Origin: Lachnoclostridium phytofermentans | GTDB lineage: Bacteria > Bacillota > Clostridia > Lachnospirales > Lachnospiraceae | Length of the DNA stretch: 64,000 bases | Reading direction: 5' to 3' | NCBI RefSeq assembly: GCF_000733755.1 | Contig: NZ_JPOF01000007.1 | Span: 549,082 to 613,081 of the forward strand | Part shown: positions 56,045-62,237 of the stretch, piece by piece | How the letters are laid out: each line of letters starts with the position of its first letter | Position numbering within the stretch: the first letter of the stretch is position 1 | Program-made: the position numbers and the translations under genes | Notes under the pieces: generated by a model | What the model was told of the DNA's origin: nothing | The model's database searches: none | Seen by the model: the letters and a program-made list of their open reading frames with translations, nothing else

Positions 56045-57491
56045 AGAGATGGATTCACATGAAGTTATCAAGGTAGTAAGACGGATAGAAAAAGAATTGT
56101 CATTATGGAAGTATTATGATGCTTTTAAAGGAAAAAGCATTGTTAATGCGATTTACATTATATATTTAAAATATCTTATAGATAATGATAATACTGATAC
56201 GGAGAACAATTTGTTTTCATATATTCATGAAACACTAAGGGACAATAAAGAAATTGATAATTCAGTATTGACAAACTATATTCAGAAGAGAGTAATAGTC
56301 GAATCTGAGAATATGAATATTTTTTGGCAATACACGCAGAGAATTGATTTTTCAAAATTACCTAAAGATTTTGAGGAGGTACTTTATTTAATTGATATGC
56401 TTGATTTTTCAATTTCTGAAAACAGAAAAAATATAACTTATGCATTGTTAATGATAGTTTCTTCACTATATGGGATGCATACTTTTAAAGGCGGAGTATA
56501 TGAAAATGACATTAATTTGATAACTGGTGCTGTTGAAATACTTGAGCCAGATGATAACCTGGAGTATTACGATTTTTCTTGTGGTGCAGGCGCATTACTT
56601 GCGATAAGTGCGACAACTGGTTCAAAAATCTATGCAGAAGAACCAGATTTTGAAAAAGCAGTAGTTGCATATGTTATTTTAAAAATTACGGGAGTAAATG
56701 ATTTGGATATTGTAGTTGGAGATGTACTGCAAACCCCAATGACATTAAGATTTCCTGAAAAGTTATTTGATAGAATAATATCGGCACCACAATTAGTGGA
56801 TAAAGAGGTTAGTTCGCAGAAAATAAACAGCAGCGATTGTGCACAGGAATTTTTATACGGAGATTCTTTGGCGGATAGTGGAATGTGGATTTATGCACGT
56901 CATATTATAAAGAAATTAAAACAAGATGGAAAAGGTATACTTATAGTCCCGATTTCAATACTTTCAAGAGAAGGAGCTACAAAAGAGGATAGAGTTCGAA
57001 TAGCTGAAAGAGGCAGTATTGAAGCAATTATTCAGCTTCCTAATGGAATTGCAACAGTTGCAGTAAGACTATGTATTATTGTATTGCGAAAAGGTACAGA
57101 TATTAGCAATGTAAATCAGAAAATACAGATTGTTGATTTGAGCGGGCAAAAAGGGAGTAGATATATTCGGTGCGAGGACAAGAATACATTAACGGGATAT
57201 ATTGATTACAAAAAGTTGGCATCAATAGTACTAAATAAACAAGAAATTGATGGAATAAGTAAAATAATTTCATTATCAGATTTAGATGGTGAAAATATGA
57301 ACTTGACACCAGCAGTATATTTGCGGGATATAAATGAATTAATGATGCAGCGTGAGAATACGGTTGATATTCTTGAAAAACAAAAGGAATTTATAAATAT
57401 GTATCACAGTTCTGAAAAAGAACTAGACAATGCCATATTAAATTATTACACATTATGGGGCGAGAAATATAAAAAGGAGGAGCATTTATGA
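56037..57491 (+). CDS. HsdM-like protein with lost catalytic motif IV
   Basis: 484 residues in the layout of N6-adenine methylases of type I systems: helical N-terminus, SAM-binding motif I YDFSCGAGALLA near 178, DIVVGDVL, then where NPPF/Y is expected the sequence is FDRIISAPQLVDKE (near 245-258). Asn, the second Pro and the aromatic residue are gone, so methyl transfer to adenine is unlikely. The later parts (IIQLPNGIATVAVRLCIIVLRK, MNLTPAVYL) are normal. SAM binding may remain. It probably forms a DNA-binding complex with the HsdS-like protein, perhaps for regulation or sensing. Confidence 0.75.
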   Translation: MNKEMDSHEVIKVVRRIEKELSLWKYYDAFKGKSIVNAIYIIYLKYLIDNDNTDTENNLFSYIHETLRDNKEIDNSVLTNYIQKRVIVESENMNIFWQYTQRIDFSKLPKDFEEVLYLIDMLDFSISENRKNITYALLMIVSSLYGMHTFKGGVYENDINLITGAVEILEPDDNLEYYDFSCGAGALLAISATTGSKIYAEEPDFEKAVVAYVILKITGVNDLDIVVGDVLQTPMTLRFPEKLFDRIISAPQLVDKEVSSQKINSSDCAQEFLYGDSLADSGMWIYARHIIKKLKQDGKGILIVPISILSREGATKEDRVRIAERGSIEAIIQLPNGIATVAVRLCIIVLRKGTDISNVNQKIQIVDLSGQKGSRYIRCEDKNTLTGYIDYKKLASIVLNKQEIDGISKIISLSDLDGENMNLTPAVYLRDINELMMQRENTVDILEKQKEFINMYHSSEKELDNAILNYYTLWGEKYKKEEHL

Positions 57492-57712
57492 GAATAAATA
57501 ATAAGCGTAGAGTTATGTTGCAGAGCTATGTTGATTCAATGAAACTGAAAGGAAAACCAAAATGTCCGTGCTGTGGGAATAGCCTTACATATGTATATTC
57601 AGATACACAGGAAGGGCATATAAATCAGAAATGTTATCGATGTAAAGGAAAGGTGTTAATTGATTTAAAAACAATGGAAACCTATTTGATTGTTGAAGAT
57701 GAATTTGCTTAA
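57488..57712 (+). CDS. Zinc-ribbon protein of the HsdS/M-like operon
   Basis: 74 residues, start overlapping the previous stop (ATGA). Four cysteines form a zinc ribbon (KCPCCGNSLTY ... KCYRCKGK). The N-terminus is basic (MRINNKRRVM), the C-terminus acidic. Tight coupling makes it the third member of the HsdS-like/HsdM-like operon. Similar Cys4 small proteins recur at 58016 and 58985. Function unknown; nucleic-acid or protein binding likely. Confidence 0.7.
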   Translation: MRINNKRRVMLQSYVDSMKLKGKPKCPCCGNSLTYVYSDTQEGHINQKCYRCKGKVLIDLKTMETYLIVEDEFA

Positions 57713-58015
57713 GCTTAGAAAACTTTGATATATCATATTTCAAAGCTACCGAGTACAGGGGCCACCGTACCATATTGTTGAGAAACAGTATAGGTTAAAA
57801 TAGATAGTATGAGCCACCGAATATAACCGGAGCAAATCTATGAAATACAGTTACTGTTCATATGAAATCATATGAATCGTATTCTGTTTCATAGATTTGC
57901 TCTTTTTTTGTGAAGATTATTTTTATAGAAATAAAAAAAGATAGAATTCTCTACCAAGATAGCATGTCAAAAATGATATTTTAGGTATGTAACATATAGC
58001 AAGGAGGTGAACAAG
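57713..58015. other. Gap with paired CCACCG motifs and a terminator
   Basis: No gene. CCACCG occurs twice (near 57761 and 57814) in otherwise AT-rich sequence, then a strong terminator follows (57830-57909). The rest up to the ribosome site of the 44-codon gene looks like plain leader. Confidence 0.4.
57830..57909 (+). terminator. Terminator of the HsdS/M-like operon
   Basis: GAGCAAATCTATGAAA (57830-57845) pairs perfectly with 57887-57902, with a nested symmetric core (ATTCATATG region) and a seven-T run after it. A long, very stable hairpin that closes the defence island. Confidence 0.85.
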
Positions 58016-58150
58016 ATGAGTTCATTAATTGATGAAGACGAACTGGAATGCAAAGAATGTGGTCATATCGGCATGTGGCTAAATGGCGATTTTGATGTTG
58101 AATGTCCTAATTGTGGTGCTGAGTATTCTTATATGGACGAAGAAGAATAA
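58016..58150 (+). CDS. 44-residue zinc-ribbon protein
   Basis: Behind AAGGAGGTGA at 8 bases. The product has ECKECGHIG and ECPNCGAEYS, two CxxC knuckles 18 residues apart, in a very acidic small protein. It is probably a real small gene given the strong ribosome site and perfect zinc pattern. Role unknown; may be a regulator or adaptor in the ICE control region. Confidence 0.6.
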   Translation: MSSLIDEDELECKECGHIGMWLNGDFDVECPNCGAEYSYMDEEE

Positions 58151-58190
58151 CAAGCATCAAAGAAATTTACAAAGGAAGGAGGAGCAGATA

Positions 58191-58413
58191 TGTATCAGGA
58201 AAAGACCAGATGTCTAGGATTGAGAATGGAAAAGTACAGTGCAAATTAGAATATATCTTTGTTTTGACACAATATCTGGATGTATCTGCTGACTTCCTCC
58301 TTTATGGTAGAAAAAAACAGAATGAGAGGGAGGCGGTTACCAATATTCTGGATGAATTAAATCCAAGAGATTTTAACAGAGCTAAGAATATTCTAAAAGC
58401 CGCATTTGAATAA
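58191..58413 (+). pseudogene. Truncated XRE-type regulator
   Basis: From 58210 the frame reads MSRIENGKVQCKLEYIFVLT, then QYLDVSADFLLYGRKKQ, the second half of a helix-turn-helix XRE protein. The first helices are missing or shifted out of frame; an ATG with GGAGGAG at 58191 leads into a different frame that ends soon. It is probably a decayed regulator related to the one at 59515. Confidence 0.6.
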
Positions 58414-58932
58414 AATAGACCAACAAAGTCTACGAATCAGTGGAAGATAGACTTACGAGGTCGAGAAAACCATCTTGAAATGTTTTATTATTATATTGTG
58501 CTTAAGGCAAGCATAGTGATCCTTGAAAATAGAATAGTAGATTTAAGAGAATATCATCTAACCATAGGGGATTTTGATATGTAAATGCTTTGGTCTGGTT
58601 AGAAATAACAGATCAGATTAAGGTTACAGCTACACATTAATTACCAACGAGCAATATAGGAAGAAATATAGAGGGTGAAAACTACGAAGTCTTGACCAGA
58701 AAGCCATAGACAGGGTGTGGCGTCCAAAGCAGAAAGCTGAGCAGCTGGAAACTGAAGTGAGGTTCTTTTGCAAAGTACTCGAAGATATCGTGGAATATCT
58801 CTCATTATAGTATTAATGAGATTAAGGGGATGATGATGGTTTTGTTAAATCAGTAAATTAGTAAAATAAATTTACTCTGGGATAAAACAAGTAACAAGTA
58901 CGAAATAAAGGACAGGCACTGGTAAATAAATA
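58414..58932. other. Gene-poor segment before the SOS promoter
   Basis: No convincing gene. A frame without a start codon at 58679-58810 (RVWRPKQKAEQLETEVRFF ... LEDIVEYL) looks like the tail of a lost coiled-coil protein. Otherwise AT-rich and unstructured. Confidence 0.35.
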
Positions 58933-58961
58933 TTGACACGAACAAGTGTTCGATTTATAAT
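58933..58961 (+). promoter_or_regulatory. LexA-controlled promoter (SOS box between -35 and -10)
   Basis: TTGACA (58933-58938), a 17-base spacer and TATAAT (58956-58961): both boxes are consensus. The spacer begins with CGAACAAGTGTTCG (58939-58952), which matches the Firmicutes LexA/DinR box CGAAC-N4-GTTCG exactly. Transcription should therefore be repressed by host LexA and induced by DNA damage. The first gene behind it is the zinc-ribbon protein at 58985. Confidence 0.85.
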
Positions 58962-58984
58962 ATTTTTATCGCTACCAGGAACCG

Positions 58985-59257
58985 ATGGAAAGGTTACATA
59001 TAATTGTTAAACAGCCCCCGAATATTTTAGTGGAGGTGTTAAAAGTGGAGTTAGCAGAGGAGGAAATACATGTACATTGTCCGTTCTGTTCAAATAAAAG
59101 GTTATTTGATTGTGGGGCATCGGCAGAAGGCATTATAAAGATTAAATGCCCTTGTTGCAGAGCAGTATCTGTAATTAATTTGCAATATGTAACGGAGAAA
59201 CATAGAAGCAGAAGAATTGTAGCATACAAGAAAGCAGCTACAAATTATATACAGTGA
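58985..59257 (+). CDS. SOS-controlled zinc-ribbon protein
   Basis: 90 residues with VHCPFCSNKRLFDCG and IKIKCPCCRAVSVINL, a Cys4 zinc ribbon similar in outline to the Com-type translational regulators of phage Mu; the C-terminus is basic (EKHRSRRIVAYKKA). The first ATG (58985) has no ribosome site; a GTG at 59045 behind GGAGGTG would give a 70-residue protein holding the whole ribbon. It lies directly behind the LexA-box promoter and is followed by a terminator, so it is a one-gene SOS unit. It may link DNA damage to ICE excision. Confidence 0.6.
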   Translation: MERLHIIVKQPPNILVEVLKVELAEEEIHVHCPFCSNKRLFDCGASAEGIIKIKCPCCRAVSVINLQYVTEKHRSRRIVAYKKAATNYIQ

Positions 59258-59353
59258 CTACTGAGCCACGCATCAGCATAGAGATCTGAATAATCAGATC
59301 TGTTATAGGGCAAGTTTTAAAACCGCATCCTATAACTGTTAGATAGCAAATTG

Positions 59354-59404
59354 CCAGAGTAAGAAGTTAGTTAAGTAACTAACTCTTATTCTGGCTTTTT
59401 TTGT
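59354..59404 (+). terminator. Terminator after the SOS zinc-ribbon gene
   Basis: A 19-base left arm starting CCAGAGTAAG (59354-59372) pairs with the right arm (59377-59394) with one bulge, and a run of T follows. Just upstream, AGATCTGA-ATAA-TCAGATCT and TTATAGG/CCTATAA make further helices in the 3' UTR. Confidence 0.85.
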
Positions 59405-59514
59405 TTTTCTTTATATATGAAAATTTGATTCATAAATAATCTGTCATATTATATTTAAAATCATTTTGAAATCTAAGTAAATAAAGCCATGCCAGAAAGG
59501 AAGGAGGTGATCCA

Positions 59515-59838
59515 GTGGCTACAAATAAAAACTTTCAAATGGGAGAGAGAATACGTGAATGCAGAAAACTAAAAAGTATGTCCCAGTCGGAATTGGCAGA
59601 AGCAATCGGAGTATCAGACAATACCATATCTAATATGGAAACGGGCAACAACAATGTAAAACTTGAAAATATTGAAAAAGTAGCTGATTTTTTTAAAGTG
59701 TCACTGGATTATCTCGTAAAAGGTGTTGGACAAGCTCCTTCGGATGATGATTTTCTTAATCGTTATAATAAATTATTGCAGGCAGATAAGAAAAAAATGA
59801 TTGAATTTATGAATATATTTTTCCCGGAAACAGCTTAA
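59515..59838 (+). CDS. XRE-family ICE regulator
   Basis: 107 residues from a GTG behind AAGGAGGTGA. The first 65 residues are a complete XRE helix-turn-helix: GERIRECRKLKSMSQSELAE, AIGVSDNTISNMETGNN and LEKVADFFKVSLDYLVKG. The short tail (NKLLQADKKKMIEFMNIFF) is helical. Such proteins commonly repress excision genes of ICEs. It directly precedes the structured segment at 59850 and may control it. No operator was identified. Confidence 0.85.
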   Translation: MATNKNFQMGERIRECRKLKSMSQSELAEAIGVSDNTISNMETGNNNVKLENIEKVADFFKVSLDYLVKGVGQAPSDDDFLNRYNKLLQADKKKMIEFMNIFFPETA

Positions 59839-59849
59839 TTTTACAAATT

Positions 59850-60440
59850 CCCAATGCATTGGGTGAGACGTGCGTAATATCCAAATACGTTTTGTGGGAT
59901 TTGGTAGTTGAATATTCTATCATAAGTACAGGTTAAGAAATACAAACCGCTGTACTTTGAAAACTGAATATTCAACACAGGAACCTCATTAAGCAAACGG
60001 GAAAAAAACGAAGGGAGCTGAGGGAGGTGTGGATATTATCCACGGAAGAGACTAAGGACACAATTTGAATTTACAAAATTGTGGTCGAATGCTAAAGCTA
60101 TCCAGCAAGGAGTTAAGCCAATATGTTCCTGCCGAAAGGCATACGTAATGTAGTAAGGAACGAGCGAGCCATTCACAAGACAAATGGAGTGATTTCCATT
60201 ATAAAACCAAGGTCAAGACTGATATGTACGGGTGCTGCTGGCAAACAGTTCCTACGGGCAAAGGCTTATAACCGGCAAGCTGAGTAATCAGCGTGTACAA
60301 TGTCTTTTAATCAAAGATACTTACTGTGTTCCCAGACATGTGGGCGAGGAGGGAAGTGGTAAAAGCTGCTTCGGTACATGTCATTTTGCTTTTTGAAATA
60401 AGAGTCTTGGTAGCAAGGATCTTATTTGAGAAAGCAACGC
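59850..60440 (+). ncRNA. Candidate large structured RNA
   Basis: About 590 nt with no gene and many perfect helices: CCCAATG/CATTGGG (59850-59863); GTTGAATATTC with GAATATTCAAC (59907-59917, 59966-59976) enclosing AAGTACAG/CTGTACTT (59924-59931, 59950-59957); GTGGAT/ATCCAC (60029-60043); CACAATTT/AAATTGTG (60059-60083); GTTCC-TGCC-GAAA-GGCA...GGAAC (60125-60161); AATGGA/TCCATT (60183-60200); GCTGA-GTAA-TCAGC (60279-60292); GACATGT/ACATGTC (60335-60382); AAATAAGA/TCTTATTT (60396-60427) inside TGCTTT/AAAGCA. It is richer in G and C than its neighbours. I cannot match it to a known class; GOLLD/ROOL-type ornate RNAs are of similar size and are often carried by phages and mobile elements. Confidence 0.6.
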
Positions 60441-60479
60441 CGGCAAATTTCTCTACATAAACGATGGAGGTAAAAAACG

Positions 60480-60860
60480 ATGAATAGAGCATCAATATAT
60501 ATTAGAAGCAAAGGAACAGAAGCATCTGGAAAGTCTATATTGACACAACTGGTAGAAATGACAGTTGGAACAGGAATTAAGGAAGTAGAAGGAGATCTTG
60601 TTGTTGAGTTTAGGGGTAATGCAGAAGGCGATTATCTCAAAAATATTTTGGAGGCAGTAAAATCAGGAAAAAGCAATATTATTATTGTAGACAAACTTGA
60701 AAGCTTCTTCAATAATACAGATGAAGCAAGAAAATTTGCATTGCAATTGATGAATCTTGGAGCATGTATCTTTGTCAGAAAGAATGATGATTTGGTGTTA
60801 TACCAGGATAAAGAAAATTATTGCTGTGTTATTCAGGAATTAGCGAGTAAATGGTATTAA
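60480..60860 (+). CDS. Resolvase-fold protein without catalytic Ser (1)
   Basis: 126 residues behind ATGGAGG. The pattern RASIYIRSKG ... LVEMTVGTG ... IIIVDKLESFFNNTDEARKFALQLMNLGACIFVRKNDD follows the resolvase domain of serine recombinases (AAYVRVSTD ... VVLTKSISRFSRN ... LKEKNVAIIFEKEN). At the catalytic Ser position there is Lys, and the arginines of the SRFSRN loop are lost. It is probably a recombination-directionality or regulatory protein derived from a recombinase. It is the first gene after the structured RNA segment. Confidence 0.6.
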   Translation: MNRASIYIRSKGTEASGKSILTQLVEMTVGTGIKEVEGDLVVEFRGNAEGDYLKNILEAVKSGKSNIIIVDKLESFFNNTDEARKFALQLMNLGACIFVRKNDDLVLYQDKENYCCVIQELASKWY

Positions 60861-60861
60861 T

Positions 60862-61398
60862 ATGGCTGCTAACTATTCAATTGTGATTATGGGTAGTGAA
60901 ACAGTCATTTTTGACGCTTATGGAAACAAAGTGATTAGCTGTCCGACAGAAAAAGAGGCAGTTGAGTATATCAATGAAATAGAAGAAGGAAATAACGAAA
61001 TGGATAAGATTCGAATAATTATTTATTTGTGTGAAAGTGAAGATAGTGATTTAGACAGCAAGCTACAGAATGATTTGATAAAGTGGTCAAAGCTACAGGG
61101 GTATGAAATTGTTGCTATTATATCAGAATATACTGGAGGCACGGGAATTGCTAAGAAAGGTTATACCACATGCTTAGATATGATAGATGATTGTGAGGCT
61201 GAAGGCATCGTTGCATTATCAGAAGCAATGATTTCAGATGAAGCAGAAATCATAGAAGATTTTGTTACTATGATTGGCTGCTATGGCGGTTTTGTAAGAT
61301 TTGCATTGGAAGGAAAAGCTAAGGGTATTGATGTATCAGCTTTAGACGATAGCGATGAGGATATCTTCGAAAATCGTTGTACAATTACACTACTATAA
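60862..61398 (+). CDS. Resolvase-fold protein lacking catalytic arginines (2)
   Basis: 178 residues starting one base after the previous stop. Residues 1-46 are a small strand-rich extension (YSIVIMGSETVIFDAYGNKV). From MDKIRIIIYLCESEDSD the rest follows the resolvase fold: LQNDLIKWSKLQGYEIVAII, TGGTGIAKKGYTTCLDMIDD, IVALSEAMISDEAEIIEDF. The catalytic Ser may be kept (YLCES), but Arg before it is Cys and the SISRFSRN arginines are replaced by MISDEAE, so strand exchange activity is unlikely. Pair with the previous gene suggests a heteromeric regulator of the true recombinase at 62238. Confidence 0.6.
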   Translation: MAANYSIVIMGSETVIFDAYGNKVISCPTEKEAVEYINEIEEGNNEMDKIRIIIYLCESEDSDLDSKLQNDLIKWSKLQGYEIVAIISEYTGGTGIAKKGYTTCLDMIDDCEAEGIVALSEAMISDEAEIIEDFVTMIGCYGGFVRFALEGKAKGIDVSALDDSDEDIFENRCTITLL

Positions 61399-61414
61399 AG
61401 AAATATGCATTAGT

Positions 61415-61442
61415 TGGTCAGCTGGTGAAAACTAGCTGACCA
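61415..61442 (+). promoter_or_regulatory. Hairpin directly before the toxin gene
   Basis: TGGTCAGCT (61415-61423) and AGCTGACCA (61434-61442) pair perfectly; three more inner pairs close on a GAAA tetraloop. It ends two bases before the TTGGAGG of the PemK/MazF gene. No T-run. It may protect the mRNA or control translation of the toxin. Confidence 0.5.
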
Positions 61443-61455
61443 GATTGGAGGAAAA

Positions 61456-61950
61456 ATGAAGATTAGAGAATTTGTTGAAGACTATCCTGAAACAACTAAA
61501 CCGACAAGAAATAACAATGTCTTCCGTAACGGTGATGGGAACGGAAACAATTACAATAAAGTGCCAAATACAATTGAAAGAGCATTAGCAATGGAACCTG
61601 TTAAAAAAGGTGATATCGTACTAATTAATATGGGAGATGATACAGAACATTGTAAAATGGTTGGTTCTCGCCCTGCTATTGTATGTGGCCGTTTCATTCC
61701 AGACTGTCCTGTGATTCTTGTGATTCCGATGACACAATCATTTAGACAAATTGACAGACCAGAGCATATTTTTATAGATAAGAATGACTGTGAAAATTTG
61801 AGAGAATCAGGAATGGCAATGTGCGAACAATTGTGCAGTGCGGATCGTACGCAGGTTATTAAGAAAATTGCAGCTATTACGGACAAAAGATTGATAGAAA
61901 AACTTAATATAGCACTTATCTATCAGCTTGAACTGCTGGATGAGGAGTGA
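61456..61950 (+). CDS. PemK/MazF-family toxin-like protein
   Basis: 164 residues; behind TTGGAGG. From about residue 50 the MazF/PemK fold is visible: VKKGDIVLINMGD, GSRPAIVCG, ILVIPMTQS, LRESGMAMCEQLCSADRTQVIKKI, then a C-terminal helix. MazF proteins are mRNA interferases. The N-terminal ~50 residues are a polar extension (KVPNTIERALAME) absent from short toxins. No recognisable antitoxin gene is adjacent. It may be a transfer or excision regulator that keeps only the fold, or a stability toxin with an unknown antitoxin. Confidence 0.75.
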   Translation: MKIREFVEDYPETTKPTRNNNVFRNGDGNGNNYNKVPNTIERALAMEPVKKGDIVLINMGDDTEHCKMVGSRPAIVCGRFIPDCPVILVIPMTQSFRQIDRPEHIFIDKNDCENLRESGMAMCEQLCSADRTQVIKKIAAITDKRLIEKLNIALIYQLELLDEE

Positions 61951-61954
61951 GTAA

Positions 61955-62098
61955 ATGGCAAAAGAATTGGAATTAGCAAAGAAATTAGCTGTTCTTGGAA
62001 AGCTTTATTGTATGGCATTACTCAGTGAAGACGAGTACACAGCAGTGAAAAAGAGAATTATGAGAGAATATAACGTGGTTAGTTTTATGAATACATAA
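61955..62098 (+). CDS. 47-residue SHOCT-like protein
   Basis: Starts 4 bases after the toxin gene with GAGGAGTGAG before it. Sequence LAKKLAVLGKLYCMALLSED, then EYTAVKKRIMREYNV, resembles the short C-terminal SHOCT motif (LxxLxxLxxxGxISxEEFxxxKxxLL). Such small proteins often occur near integrases in Clostridial ICEs. It could also be a partner or antitoxin for the PemK/MazF-like protein, but it lacks a DNA-binding domain. Confidence 0.55.
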   Translation: MAKELELAKKLAVLGKLYCMALLSEDEYTAVKKRIMREYNVVSFMNT

Positions 62099-62106
62099 CA
62101 TATTAG

Positions 62107-62136
62107 AATGCCGGTGAAAAAATTTCATCGGCATTT
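62107..62136 (+). terminator. Terminator after the toxin/SHOCT pair
   Basis: AATGCCGGTGAAA (62107-62119) pairs with TTTCATCGGCATT (62123-62135) with one G-U, then TTTC follows. Confidence 0.8.
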
Positions 62137-62171
62137 TCACATGTTCGTTCATATTTAACTTTTGGATTATA

Positions 62172-62210
62172 GTAAAGTCAGAAACAAACATGAAAGGTTT
62201 CTGATTTTAC
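62172..62210. promoter_or_regulatory. Inverted repeat before the serine recombinase
   Basis: GTAAAGTCAGAAAC (62172-62185) and GTTTCTGATTTTAC (62197-62210) pair over 14 positions with one G-T, around an 11-base loop. It lies 28 bases before the recombinase start. No T-run follows, so it is a possible operator or a hairpin in the leader. Confidence 0.55.
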
Positions 62211-62237
62211 CATACTTCAAGAGAGGAGGAGGTCAAT

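Noticed and set aside
55418..57491. Functional type I restriction-modification system
   Set aside because: No HsdR gene, only one recognition domain, and the methylase motif IV is lost.
59850..60440. Group II intron
   Set aside because: No reverse transcriptase, no recognisable domain V, no GTGYG start in the right place.
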